A DNA stretch of 57,028 nt. Origin: Actinacidiphila oryziradicis. GTDB lineage: Bacteria > Actinomycetota > Actinomycetes > Streptomycetales > Streptomycetaceae. This document shows, piece by piece, positions 1-9,214 of the stretch. The notes under the pieces were generated by a model. That model saw only the letters and a list, made by a program, of their open reading frames with translations. It was not told the DNA's origin and did not search any database. The stretch covers positions 1 through 57,028 of the forward strand of contig NZ_SUMC01000054.1 in assembly GCF_005047355.1 (NCBI RefSeq). Direction: 5' to 3'. Numbering within the stretch: position 1 is the stretch's first letter; every line of letters starts with the position of its first letter. Position numbers and translations under genes: made by a program.

Positions 1-231
1 CTGGCCGAGGCGCTGCGTCCCTGGCGCGGGAAGTTCCCCAGCGTCGAGGTGACCGAGCAGGCCGTGATCGGCGTGGCCGCCCAACACCTGGTGGAGGCCG
101 CGTCCGATGCCTCGCTGGTAGTCGTCGGTCGCCGCAACCGTCGGGCACCGGTCGGCATGCACATCGGACCCGTCACCCATGCGGTACTGCACCATGCCGC
201 AGCCCCCGTCGCCGTCGTCCCGCACGACTGA
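1..231 (+). CDS. Universal stress protein, C-terminal part (cut by window edge)
   Basis: The reading frame is open from base 1 and ends at 231, so the start lies outside the window. The visible 76 residues contain the C-terminal UspA signature: a LVVVGRR strand, a glycine-rich nucleotide-binding turn (GMHIGPVTHAVLHHA) and the closing APVAVVPH strand. UspA-family proteins bind ATP or act as stress chaperones/regulators in the cytoplasm. It is followed 47 bases later by a second gene whose C-terminus is also UspA-like. Context is a cluster of decayed redox/dormancy genes. The family call is secure; integrity upstream of the window cannot be judged. Confidence 0.9.
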   Translation: MAEALRPWRGKFPSVEVTEQAVIGVAAQHLVEAASDASLVVVGRRNRRAPVGMHIGPVTHAVLHHAAAPVAVVPHD

Positions 232-278
232 AACCCGCACCGAACCCGTACCGGCACCCCGTTAAGGAGACCCCCACC

Positions 279-644
279 ATGAAAGGAGCAGTCGCCGGGG
301 AACCGCCCGGCATGGTCGCCGCCCAGGCCGTCCTCACCAGCCGGGGCGGCAAGACCAGCCATTCGGCCGTCGTCGCCCGGGGCATGGGCAAGGTGTGCGT
401 TTGCGGCGCCGTGGAGCTCACCGTCGACGTGCCGGCCCGGCACTGCACCACCCTCCGTGTGCACCGTGATGTCATCGAGGCTCCGGCGCGGAAGGCGCTC
501 CTGGACACGGCGAGCACCGCGGACCTGCTGGTCCTGGGCGCCCGGCGGACGAACGGCAGGTTCGGCCTCCAGCTCGGCCGGGTGAACCACGCCCTGCTGC
601 ACCACGCGCCCTGCCCCGTGGCCATAGTGCCGCAACCGGCATGA
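279..644 (+). CDS. Chimeric ORF: PPDK phosphohistidine domain fragment fused to UspA C-terminus
   Basis: This 121-residue ORF starts with ATG behind an AAGGAG ribosome site at about 263-268. Residues about 10-48 match the swivelling phosphohistidine domain of pyruvate phosphate dikinase: the LTSRGGKTSHSAVVARGMGK motif with its phospho-acceptor His, then VCVCGA. Residues about 68-121 are instead a UspA C-terminus (ADLLVLGARR, FGLQLGRVNHALLHHA, CPVAIVPQ). Full PPDK is about 880-900 residues, so nearly all of it is missing. The most likely history is a deletion joining ppdK to a usp gene in frame. It could be expressed, but enzymatic function is very unlikely because both parent domains are incomplete. 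Confidence 0.75.
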   Translation: MKGAVAGEPPGMVAAQAVLTSRGGKTSHSAVVARGMGKVCVCGAVELTVDVPARHCTTLRVHRDVIEAPARKALLDTASTADLLVLGARRTNGRFGLQLGRVNHALLHHAPCPVAIVPQPA

Positions 645-743
645 CCAGGGCCGGAGCCGGCGCGCTCCGCCCCGCGGTCGGCGGCCGTGCCACCCAGCGC
701 GCGGGAGAGCCTTTCGTCGTTGATTTTGCCGGACGGGGATCGG

Positions 744-1984
744 TCAGACGGACTGGCGCGTCTTCCCGCGCCACGGCATGGCCGAGCCGATGCCGGGCAG
801 ATCCCGGCCGGAGAGCAGGCTGTTCCAGTACAGCCACTGGAACGCCCGCTTGCCGAAGTGATTGAGGCGGGACTCCCTGAGCAGCGGCAGGCCCACGGGT
901 CCGGGGTAGCGGCCGTGGAGCGGCTCGGTGTCGTAGTTGAAGTCGATGAGCAGTGCTTTGCCGAAGCCGGTCTCGATGAAGCAGCTGGTGTGCCCGTCGA
1001 AGGAGGCGTCCAGCGGGGCATCCGCGAGGTACCGGCGGATGTTGTTGACCAGCACCTCACCCTCGAAGTGGGCGACCGATCCGGCCTTGGACGCGGGCAA
1101 TGCGGTGGCGTCGCCGATGGCGAACACATTGGGCCGGGCTCTGGACTGGAGGGTGTGCTGGTCGACGGGGACGAAGCCGAGGTCGTCGCCCAGGCCTGGG
1201 GAGCGGCCGATGTACGGGGCGCCGCCGTGCAGCGGGACGACCACGGCAGGTCGAAGGGCACCTCGCGGCCGTCGTACGCGACGAGCCTGCCGCCCTTGCC
1301 GTCGACGGTGCCAGTGCTGAACTCGGTCACCAGTTTGATGCCCTTCTCGTTCAGTAGGCGGCTCAGGGCCCGGGAGGCGGCGGGCTGGGTGAAGGCGCCG
1401 TCCAGCGGAGTGACGTAAACCAGTTCGACCCGGTCCCGGATGCCGCGTCGGCGGAAGTACCAGTCGGCGAGGAAACAGAACTCCAGGGGCGCGACCGGGC
1501 ATGTGACGGGCATGTCGGCGACATTGACCACCAGGCGGCCGCCTTGGAAGCGTCGCAGCGCCCGGCGCAGGGCGGTGGCGCCAGGCAGGTCGTAGAAGGT
1601 GAAGACCTTCTCGCCCCATCCCGGGCCGGTCAGGCCCTCGGTCTCCTCCGGCAGCAGCGCCGCGCCGGAGGCCACCACCAGCACCTCGTAGTCGAGGGCG
1701 GTCCCGTCAGCCAGGTGCACCTCCTGCGCGTCGAGGTCGACCGCGGTGACCTCCGCGCGGCGGAAGCCGATCCCGTCACGGAGCTGGAGATGGCGGGGAC
1801 GGACGATGTCGTCCGGGTCGGCGAGGCCGAAGGGGACGAAGAGCAGCCCGGGCTGGTAGACGTGGTCGTCGTCCTTGTCGACCACGATGATCCGGAATTC
1901 GCTCTCGTCATACTGACGCCGCAGCCGATTGGCCGTCAGCGTGCCACCGGTACCACTTCCCAGAATCACGATTCGCCTGTCCAT
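744..1984 (-). pseudogene. Sulfide:quinone reductase-like FAD/NAD(P) oxidoreductase, frameshifted
   Basis: From an ATG at 1984 the protein begins MDRRIVILGSGTGGTLTANR, an FAD-binding GxGxxG dinucleotide fold, and continues with features of the type II NADH dehydrogenase / sulfide:quinone reductase family (HVYQPGLLFVPFG, MPVTCPVAPLEFCFLADWYF). At about 1245-1246 the homology jumps frame: after VPFDL the expected VVVPLHGGAP is read one frame over and then continues through NVFAIGDATALPASKAG (FAD-contacting GD motif) to the stop at 744. A single missing base explains this. Without the shift the protein would be about 413 residues, normal for the family. The gene is a pseudogene or carries a sequencing error; neighbours with similar lesions favour decay. 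Confidence 0.8.
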
Positions 1985-2078
1985 GCCCCCACTGTCCGCC
2001 GGGCGCCGACCGGGTCGCAGGGGCCAACGGTCCCTGCTCTCCCGGCCGTTCGGGCCATTTTCCATAGGCAGTACGGGA

Positions 2079-2490
2079 TCAGCGGACCTGGATCCGCCGT
2101 CCGGTGACCCGTTCCGGGGCGATACGCACCACAGCTCGCGGTCGCCGCCCGCCCATGGCCCGGTGCGGGCCTCGTCAGCGAGGTGCTGGACGGCGGCGGG
2201 GTCGGTGACGTGCTCCGCGCGGCCGACGACGAGCACGCTCCAGCCCTGGCTCAGCGCTTCGTCGATGTGGTCCACCTCGAAGGCCGCCTCGGTGCCGGCG
2301 GCCAGGGCCGGCGTTGCACCGGGCACCGTCCGGAAGACGACCGCCCCGTCCACGACCGCGTAGTTGACCGGGACGATGGCCGGGCCCTCGGGCGTGGACA
2401 CCGCGACGCGTCCCACGCCGCGGGTGGACAGCCGGGCCCCGCACTCCTCGGGATCCAGCTCCAGCAGCTCGGAGTGGTAGGCAGCCCGCA
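2079..2490 (-). pseudogene. Pyridoxamine 5'-phosphate oxidase-like protein, 5'-truncated and frameshifted
   Basis: The frame reading SELLELDPEECGARLSTRG, VGRVAVSTPEG, IVPVNYAVVDGAVVFRT and AFEVDHIDEALSQGWSVLV is typical of the small flavin/F420-binding split-barrel family related to pyridoxamine phosphate oxidase, common as about 140-residue stress proteins in actinobacteria. No clean start codon exists: the 5' end runs directly into a fragment of an alcohol dehydrogenase. Near 2127-2128 one base is missing; the expected end (RIAPERVTGRR) lies in the next frame and reaches a TGA at 2079-2081. Both defects indicate a dead gene. The family call is firm, but its exact cofactor cannot be inferred. 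Confidence 0.75.
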
Positions 2491-2702
2491 CCGCTGCCGA
2501 CCTTGACAACCTCGCCGACGGCCTCGTGGCCGAGGACGGTGCCGGGAGCGACTTCCGGCACATCGCCCTTGAGGATGTGCAGGTCGGTGCCGCAGATCGT
2601 GGTGGTGTCGACGCGGACGACCGCATCCGCGGCATCCTCGATGCCGGGGTCGCGGACGTCCTCCCAGGCGGACTGCCCGGGACCGTGGAAGACGAATGCC
2701 AC
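2491..2702 (-). pseudogene. Zinc alcohol dehydrogenase, N-terminal fragment
   Basis: From a GTG at 2700-2702 the translation reads AFVFHGPGQSAWEDV, then TTICGTDLHILKGDVPEV and GTVLGHEAVGEVVKVG. These are the N-terminal GroES-like domain of a medium-chain zinc dehydrogenase, including the catalytic-zinc Cys (ICGTD) and His-Glu (GHE). Only about 70 of about 345 residues remain; at about 2490 the sequence passes into the pyridoxamine-oxidase-like gene in another frame. The remainder of this enzyme (structural zinc site, Rossmann fold) is absent. It is not the missing front of the fragment at 3874-4500: the subfamily differs and it lies downstream rather than upstream on this strand. Confidence 0.8.
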
Positions 2703-2800
2703 GCTAGGGATGCGCCCGGTCGCGCCGTTAGGGCCGACGAGCCCCGAAGCGGGACCATCAGCCCTGTCGGCGCACTGACCGGCGGTGGCGGACAACCGCG

Positions 2801-3110
2801 CTAAGCGACGAACGTCCGTACGGTGGTCTTCAGGTCGGTCAGTCCCTTCTTCGCGTCCGCGAAGAACATGCCGGTCTTGGGATCGGTGTAGAGCTCGTTG
2901 TCGATGCCGGCGTAGCCGTGGCCCATGGAGCGCTTGATCACCACGATGCTCTTGGCCCGGTCGACGTCGAGGATCGGCATGCCCGAGATCGCGTTGCCGG
3001 GACGGCGGGCGGCCGGGTTGGTGACGTCGTTGGCGCCGATCACCAGCGCGACGTCGGCCTGCGGGAACTCCGGGTTGACGTCCTCCATCTCCTTGAGCTG
3101 CGGGTAGCTG
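2801..3110 (-). pseudogene. pntB: NAD(P) transhydrogenase subunit beta, C-terminal fragment
   Basis: The last about 100 residues of PntB are present: YPQLKEMEDVNPEFPQADVA, LVIGANDVTNPAARRPG, SGMPILDVDRAKSIVVIKRS and MGHGYAGIDNELYTDP, ending at a TAG (2801-2803). This is NADP-binding domain III of the proton-translocating transhydrogenase. The membrane domain and everything upstream are gone. At about 3110 the fragment abuts the truncated pntA in a different frame, so no fusion protein containing both would be made. It is the product of one deletion that removed the 3' half of pntA and the 5' two thirds of pntB. Confidence 0.85.
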
Positions 3111-3836
3111 CGCCCGCTGCTCCTCACCGGTCAACTCTCTCGCATAGCCGCCCGCACCAGCACCCGACTCCACCGCGGGCAGGTCCAGGAAGCGGGCGCC
3201 GAGCGACTCGACCTCGCCCTTGGACTGCGGGCGCACGTCGTACCCGGTGACCACCGCGCCCAGGCGGCGTGCGGTGGCGATGGCCTGCAGCCCGGCCACC
3301 CCGGCGCCCAGGACCAGGACCGCGGCGGGCTTGGAGGTGCCCGCGGCGGTGGTCAGCATCGGGAAGTACCGGTCGTACGAGTAGGCTGCGAGCAGCACCG
3401 CCTTGTACTCGGCGACGTTGGCCTGCGAGGTCAGCGCGTCCATGGACTGGGCGCGGCTGAGCGTGCGGGGCAGCAGATCCAGGCTCACCGCCGTGACGCC
3501 CCGGGCGGCCCAGTCCCGTACGGGACCGGGGTGTCCCAGCGGCGCGAGCAGGCCGATCAGCGTCTGCCCGGAGCGCAGCATGCCCGAGGTCTCCTCGTCG
3601 GGCGGTTCCACGCACAGGACGACGTCGGCGCGCCGGAACAGTTCCTCGGCCGGGACGACGGCCGCGCCCGCCGCTGTGTAGTCGGCGTCGGTGAACCAGG
3701 CCCCGGCCCCTGCTCCGGCCTCGACGAGTACGTCGACTCCGGCCGGACGCAGGCGGGTTACGGCTTCGGGGACGAGGGCGACGCGGCGTTCGCCGGGTGC
3801 TCGCTCCCGTATGACCCCTACGGTGATGGTTCCCAT
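3111..3836 (-). pseudogene. pntA: NAD(P) transhydrogenase subunit alpha, N-terminal fragment
   Basis: Starts ATG at 3836 behind a GGAAGG site. About 240 residues match the alanine dehydrogenase/PntA fold: VGVIRERAPGERRVALVPEA, DVLVEAGAGAGAWFTD, SMDALTSQANVAEYKAVL and the NAD-binding VLVLGAGVAGLQAIATARRL, then YDVRPQSKGEVESLGARFL. Homology stops at ARELTGEEQ. Beyond this the frame stays open by chance for several hundred codons, across pntB out of frame and into the alcohol dehydrogenase fragment, giving a 553-codon open frame that does not represent one real protein. PntAB transfers hydride between NADH and NADP at the membrane; neither subunit can work here. Confidence 0.85.
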
Positions 3837-3873
3837 GATCGGCTGCCTTCCGCTTTCCGTGAGCGCGTGAGTG

Positions 3874-4500
3874 TCAGAACTCGAACACGAGCCGGGCCTC
3901 GGCTTGGCCGCCCAGCACCTCGTCGATGCAGTCGTTGACCTGGTCCAGGCGGCGCGTTTCGGCGATCACCCGGGTGCGGCCGGCGGCGTGCAGGGCGAAC
4001 ACCTCGGCCAGGTCCTGGCGGGTGCCGACGATGGAGCCGATGACCGAGATCCCGCCCAGTACCGTCTCGAAGATCGGCACCTTGATCGCGGCGTCGTCGC
4101 CGGGCAGGGCAACGCAGACCAGCCGGCCGCCGCGCCGCAGTGACGTGTACGCCTGCTCGAACACCTCCGGTGAGGCGGCCAGCACCACGGCCACGTCCGC
4201 GCCGCCCAGCGCCTGGATCTCGGCGACCGGGTCGTGGGTGCGGGCGTTGACTATGTGGTCCGCGCCCAGCTGATGGGCCAGGCCCAGCTTGTCCGGCTCG
4301 ACGTCGACAGCGGTGACGAAGGCGCCCACCAGACGCGCGTACTGCACCGCCAGGTGGCCGAGCCCCCCGATACCGAAGACGGCGACCCGCTCGGCCGGCA
4401 CCACTCGGGCGACCTTGATCGCCTTGTACGTGGTCACCCCCGCGCAGGTCAGCGGCGCCGCGTCCAGCGATGACACGCCGTCCGGCACCTCGACGCAGGA
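3874..4500 (-). pseudogene. Zinc alcohol dehydrogenase (AdhP-like), C-terminal fragment
   Basis: About 208 residues of an AdhP-type dehydrogenase remain: VPDGVSSLDAAPLTCAGVTT, the NAD-binding VAVFGIGGLGHLAVQYARLV, AVDVEPDKLGLAHQLGADHI, and the C-terminal RLDQVNDCIDEVLGGQAEAR ending at 3874. The whole N-terminal catalytic zinc domain is missing. An in-frame ATG at 4566 would add unrelated residues. The family normally makes about 340-350 residues and interconverts primary alcohols and aldehydes with NAD. It lies just upstream of the pntA remnant on the same strand, so the genes were probably one operon before decay. Confidence 0.8.
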
Positions 4501-4599
4501 CTGCCCGCCGTTCCGGGAGGTGCGTACTTCACGATCGTCCCCTTCTCTGATCCACTTCTGGTCCACTCGTCCACGGAATTCGTGGTGGTATCCGGAACG

Positions 4600-6080
4600 C
4601 TAGAAACGGTGACGCTGCAACACCGCTGCGACCGGGGTGGCCTGCGACGTCGCCGACAGCTCGGCGTCCAGCGCCCGCGCGCGGGCCGCCGCCGCGGCCC
4701 GCTGCGGTGAGCCGCCCGGCAGCCGGTCGGCCAGGGCCTGCCACGCGGGGACGTCCTCGGCCCCCCACGCCGCGTCCACCCAATGACGCAGCAGCACCGG
4801 GTCGCCGCTCGCCAACACAGCTCCGCGCAGCTGCTGTTCCAGGGCCCGCCGGTGCTCCACCACCGCCGGAGCCTGCGAGCAGGGCAGCAGCGGACCGGTG
4901 TAAAGCGCCAGCGCCTCGGCCACCCTGCCCTCGGCGAGCAGGTCACGTACGGTGCCGAAGTCCGACCGCACCGGCCGCAGCAGCGCGTACGGCCGCGAGC
5001 CGAGCAGGGCCGCGAGCACCGCCCGCAGCCGGGTCATCTCCACCCGTACGGTGGAGGGGTGCAGCTCCTGCTCGGACAGGTCCACGGCCAGCCGGTCACC
5101 GGTCGTCCCGCAGGCCGCCAGTGCCAGCGCCACGACGATCTCGCTGTGCCGGGGGCTCAGCCGGTACACCTGACCGTGCGCCTCCAGCACCGCACTGTTC
5201 CGGCTCAGTGCGGTCAGCCGTACGGGATCCTCCTGTCCGCCTCGCGTCCGCACCAGCAATGCCCGCCCGGACCGAGGCGTTCGACAGTGACCGGCCGGCC
5301 GTCCCACAGCATCCCAGGACCCGGCGCCAGACCGAGGCCGAGCAGGTCCTCGGCGGCATAATCGGGTGTCGCGTGCAGCACCCGGCCGTCCGCGGCCAGC
5401 AGAGCAGCCGACGTCCCCGGGTCCAGTAGGCGGTCCAGGTAAACGCGCAGCGCCTGCCCGTCGGCCGCCTCGGACCGCCGGGCGAACTCCGCCTCGGCCG
5501 CCCGCGCCGCCGCCCGCACCGCAGCCAGCGCCAGAGGCCGCTGATCAGATCGCGTACCGGCGCACGACCAGGGCTGCACAACCGTGCTGTAGTGCTCGGC
5601 GCCGAGGATCTGCACGGGGTGGCCGACGGCGAGCGCGGTACCGGGGGCGTTCGTCCCGGCCTGCGCCTCCGTCCACACCGCGCCCTCAACAAAGCGCATC
5701 CGTTCGGCTCGGTCCAGCGCCGCGGTGTCCCCCTCGACCCACAGCAGCGTCCCGTCGGCGTCGCCGACCGCGAAGATGTGTCTGTCGTCTGTCGCGCCGT
5801 CCCCCAGCAGCTCTCGCAGCAGCGGCAGCAGGGCCGCCAGCGGATGGCCGCACCGGTACTCCGCCAACTCTTCGCGGGCCATCCGGACCGGCGGCAGTCG
5901 ACTGCCGTCCGGGCTCACCCCGGTCGTGGCGGAGCGCCGCCACGAATCGGCCACCAGCCGCCGTACCTCCGACGGCGTCCCCTGCGACGACATCACGAAC
6001 CGCTCGTGCGCCCCGCGCAACCGCCGCTCGTCATCCTCCGACGCCACGGACACGCAGCCCCGGAGCACCTGTGCGCTCAC
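4600..6080 (-). pseudogene. GAF-domain transcriptional regulator, frameshifted
   Basis: Likely GTG start at 6080, where GTG overlaps the TGA of the upstream gene (GTGA), indicating translational coupling. The first part (RRLVADSWRRSATTGVSPDG, HIFAVGDADGTLLWVEG, AGTNAPGTALAVGHPVQILG, AEHYSTVVQPWSCAGT) is the GAF-like sensor found in AcoR-type and actinobacterial redox/stress regulators. The C-terminal part (RLTALSRNSAVLEAHGQVYR, LSPRHSEIVVALAL, TVRVEMTRLRAVLAALLGSR) resembles a winged-helix output domain. The two parts lie in different frames, joined at about 5221-5240 where a one-base change is needed. Together about 490 residues. A pseudogene or sequence error; the ligand is unknown. Confidence 0.7.
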
Positions 6081-6715
6081 CCGGCACCGCCGCACGGAAA
6101 GGCCGACCGAGCCCGGCTCTCGGCAGCCGTCCTGACCGTTCGCAGGGTCTCGCGCAGCACCAGACCGGCGCCGGCTGAGGTCAGGGCCCAGTAGCGGGCG
6201 AAGCGCTCCGTGGTCTCCGCATCGGTGCACGCAGTGCGGGCCTCGTAGGTCAGCAGGCTCCGGTGCTCCCCGTACGGGTGGACCACGAAGGCGGCCGCGA
6301 TCTTGGCCCAGCCCGGTTCGGCGAAGGCCGGGAAGTCCCCGGGCGTGACGGACAGCCACTCGATCGTTGGCTTCCAGACCTTACCGATGGCGCCGACGGC
6401 CAGTTCCCGTCCGGGGTCCTCGCCGAGCCCGACCCACGGCTGCTCGTCCTTGGCCGCGGAGTCGAAGAGGTCGGCCACTCGCATCGTCGGCGGTGGCAGT
6501 GGCATACGGTGTCGCGCCCGGTCCGCCAAACCGCGGGCCCACATGAGCGCGTCGAACAGCGGCGAATGGACGCTGAGCAGATCGAGTTCGCGCGCCGCCC
6601 CGTACACCGCCCCCGGATCGGCGGCGACGGCGACGCTCTCCAATCGCGTGAAGCGGAACACCGGCAGCATGCTGTCCAGCAGCAGCGGCACGGCGGCTAT
6701 AGCTGATGTGGTCAT
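6077..6715 (-). CDS. Hypothetical protein upstream of GAF regulator
   Basis: ATG at 6715 is chosen because GGGAGG lies just upstream; an earlier in-frame start at 6742 has no comparable site. The 212-residue product has no signal peptide. Recognisable stretches (LESVAVAADPGAVYGAAREL, VGAIGKVWKPTIEWLSVTP, FAEPGWAKIAAAFVVHPYGE, TYEARTACTDAETTERFARY) resemble small ligand-binding SRPBCC-like proteins of unknown function in Streptomyces. It overlaps the regulator gene by four bases, so the two were probably co-expressed. This ORF itself shows no lesion, unlike its neighbours. I cannot assign a specific function. Confidence 0.6.
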   Translation of the reverse strand: MTTSAIAAVPLLLDSMLPVFRFTRLESVAVAADPGAVYGAARELDLLSVHSPLFDALMWARGLADRARHRMPLPPPTMRVADLFDSAAKDEQPWVGLGEDPGRELAVGAIGKVWKPTIEWLSVTPGDFPAFAEPGWAKIAAAFVVHPYGEHRSLLTYEARTACTDAETTERFARYWALTSAGAGLVLRETLRTVRTAAESRARSAFPCGGAG

Positions 6716-7020
6716 GGAACCTCCCGGTGGCCTCACCCACATCGTGGGCTCGCAGCAGCCCCGGCGCCCGGGGCCGAACGGCCCTCGCGAGGGGGCCGCC
6801 TTGTACCCTCCTGCGCTCGCAGCCGCGCCGCCCGCGTTCGCGCGACCGCCCGCCGACCGGAAACGGTGCCGTCAGCCCCGTCCGGTCCATCGACGCGGGC
6901 CGCAGCCCGGCCATCACGGTGACCAGGCCCGCGACGATCACAACGCCGGATGCCGGCCACGGGTGAGACCACGAAACCCCGAGTCGTCGGCGGGCGTAGC
7001 CACGGGGCCGCTCCGCGAGG

Positions 7021-7350
7021 GGTGCCCATGGCCAGCAGGCGCTGGCCTCCACGCTGATGATGGACGGGACCAACGTCGTCGGACTGCTCAACGAACTGGA
7101 GGCCGAGCAGCTGATCGAGCGGCGACGCTCCCCCCAGGACCGCCGCCGCCACGTCGTGGAGCTCACCGCGAACGGCCTCGAATTGCTCGGTAAGGCCGAG
7201 CGCGCGCTCGCCGCGGCCGAGAACGAAGTACTTGCCGCACTCGACGAGACACAGCGCGATGCCCTGTACAACCTGCTCCAGCAGGCGGCGAACGGTGAGG
7301 CAAGCGCAAGCTGCACCGAGGCCTGGGCGACCAACAGGTCGGCACTGTAA
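7021..7350 (+). pseudogene. MarR-family regulator, C-terminal fragment
   Basis: In frame from about 7030 the sequence reads QQALASTLMMDGTNVVGLLN, then ELEAEQLIERRRSPQDRRRH and VVELTANGLELLGKAERALA. This is the recognition helix, wing and dimerisation helix of a MarR-type regulator. The N-terminal dimerisation part is missing, and in-frame stops at 6964 and 6997 prevent a longer protein. An internal ATG at 7057 would make 97 residues without a complete winged helix. MarR proteins are dimeric DNA-binding repressors answering phenolics or oxidants. The target is unknown. Confidence 0.7.
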
Positions 7351-7805
7351 ATCGTTGGATGCAACTCCCGCCCATGGCAGATGCGTCGCGATGACCAGCG
7401 ACAACGGGAGCAAGTGCGAGACCGTCGAGTTGCGGTGATCGGCCGGGCCGCAGCCGGCCAAATCCGTGGACGATCAGCCGATCGACGACTCAGACGTCCG
7501 TTGCTGTCGGAATCCCGCGCCGGTACTCAGGGTGTGCGCGATGCGACAGCCAGTGCTCGCGCATAGGGCAGGGCCAACAACAACTGCACACAGTTCTTCC
7601 CGCCGTCACTTAGTCGGAGCCAGGATGCCCGCAGCCCTCACCGAATTGCCCTGGACGACATCCCATGATCAAAGCGGGCGAACGCGACTCCCCGGGGCCC
7701 TGCCCGGACCCCTCCCCGATCAGTTCGGTGTCACATCGTCTCGTCCATAGCGGTCACCGCCCGAGTCTCTCAAAGGCCCCGTGGCTTCGTCGGCCCTGCC
7801 GGGAG
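7351..7805. other. No convincing gene
   Basis: About 455 bases separating the MarR fragment from the 3' end of nhaA. Short open frames exist but none has a good ribosome site or recognisable protein. No clear RNA gene or terminator with a T-tract was seen. It may be residual decayed coding DNA. Confidence 0.5.
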
Positions 7806-9035
7806 TCACGCGGCCTCGGTGCGGGTGCGGCCTGTGCCAGGGGTGTCGTCGCCGGTGGCGGCCGGTGAGGCGGTCGGCTCTTGAGGCGTACGGGTCAGGA
7901 CGAGGGCTGCGGCCGCGGCAGCGATGACGGAAGCGGCCAGGATGCCGATCTTGGCATGGTCGGTCAGGCCCGCTTCTGTGTAGGCGAGTTCGGTAACGAA
8001 CAGCGCCACGGTGAAGCCGAGGGCGCCCAGCAGGCCGAGCCCGGCCACATGCCGGCTGGTCACTCCTGATGGGAGGTGGCCGAGGCCGGTCCGCGTGACC
8101 AGGGTGATGGTGCCTGTGATGCCCGCGAACTTGCCGAACAGCAGTCCGGCCAGGATCGCCCAGGTGACCCGATCGGCGAACGCGGCCGTAGCGGAATCGG
8201 CGGACAGGGGGACCCCGGCATTGGCCAGCGCAAAGACAGGCACCGCGAGGAACGCGCTGACCGGCGCCAGCCTTCGCAGCAGGACCGCGAGGACATCCCG
8301 GCCGCCGGTGGATCCGGCCGGGGTGAGCAGGGCGAGGGCGACCCCGGCGAGGGTGGCGTGCGCCCCGGACTGCAGCGTGGCGTACCAGACGGCCGCGCCG
8401 ACCGGCAGGTACGGCCAGATCGCACTCACCCCGAGCCGTCGCAGCACCACCACCAGCAGGCAGCCGCCCACGGCCGCGGCCAGCCAGGGCCAGGACAGGG
8501 CGCCGCTGTAGCCGGCGGCGATCACCAGCACCGCCAGGACGTCATCGACGGTGGCGATGGCCAGCAGCAGCAGCCGCACGCCGGGCGGCACCCGGCGGGC
8601 CACCAGCGCCAGCACGCCGACCGCGAACGCCGGGTCGGTGGCCATCGGCACCCCCCAGCCGCGCGCGGCGGGTGTGCCGAAGGTGACCATGAGGAACACG
8701 ACGGCGGGCACCAGCGCGCCGCCGACCGCGGCCAGCACCGGCAGTGCCGCAGCCCGGGGGTGGGCCAGTTCCCCGTCGACCAGTTCCTGTTTGAGCTCCA
8801 GACCGATGACGAAGAAGAACACGGTCATCAGGGCGTCGTTGACCCAGTGCCGCAGATCCAGGTGCATCCCCGCCGACGCGGGGCCCACGGCCGTGTCCCA
8901 CAGCGTCGTGTACGCGTCGGCGGCCGGGCTGTTGATCCACACCAGCGCCGCGACGGTCGCGGCGACCAGAGCTACTCCTGGTGCGGGGTCCGATGCCAGA
9001 AACCGCCTCACGGTCGATCCTGGCCGGACACGCAT
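7806..9035 (-). CDS. nhaA: Na+/H+ antiporter NhaA
   Basis: ATG at 9035 gives about 409 residues, normal for NhaA. The inner-membrane antiporter exchanges Na+ (or Li+) for protons. Visible family signatures: WVNDALMTVFFFVIGLELKQ, MATDPAFAVGVLALVARRVP (transport Asp), LLLAIATVDDVLAVLVIAAG (the essential Asp-Asp pair) and AGLGLLGALGFTVALFVTEL. About eleven hydrophobic segments can be counted; the C-terminal tail is Thr/Pro-rich. The open frame extends upstream of 9035 only because it runs through a remnant of another gene. Divergent from the fluoride genes that follow; Na+/H+ antiporters are a known class of fluoride-riboswitch-associated genes, which suits this position. Confidence 0.92.
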   Translation of the reverse strand: MRVRPGSTVRRFLASDPAPGVALVAATVAALVWINSPAADAYTTLWDTAVGPASAGMHLDLRHWVNDALMTVFFFVIGLELKQELVDGELAHPRAAALPVLAAVGGALVPAVVFLMVTFGTPAARGWGVPMATDPAFAVGVLALVARRVPPGVRLLLLAIATVDDVLAVLVIAAGYSGALSWPWLAAAVGGCLLVVVLRRLGVSAIWPYLPVGAAVWYATLQSGAHATLAGVALALLTPAGSTGGRDVLAVLLRRLAPVSAFLAVPVFALANAGVPLSADSATAAFADRVTWAILAGLLFGKFAGITGTITLVTRTGLGHLPSGVTSRHVAGLGLLGALGFTVALFVTELAYTEAGLTDHAKIGILAASVIAAAAAALVLTRTPQEPTASPAATGDDTPGTGRTRTEAA

Positions 9036-9214
9036 CTCACCACAAGCTCTCTTCCATCGGTCACAGTGCTGCCGTGCACACTTTTTCGGAAGCCTATCGA
9101 TGCGCCTAGCTGGGCGATCGCCCAGGCTGGGACGGCCTCGGGAGCTCCGGAGGCCGCGGGGAGGATGGCCGGACGCCTCGGTAGAATGGTGAGCGTGGCC
9201 CGGCTGGGCCGCGC

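Noticed and set aside
173..2758. 861-codon open frame on the minus strand
   Set aside because: It strings together parts of several different genes in one frame (SQR-like, PPOX-like, noncoding); homology enters and leaves it at frameshifts.
6743..7020. Possible coding fragment on the minus strand (hydrophobic stretch VVIVAGLVTVMAGL)
   Set aside because: Short, with no start, ribosome site or recognisable family; could be more gene debris but is not supportable.
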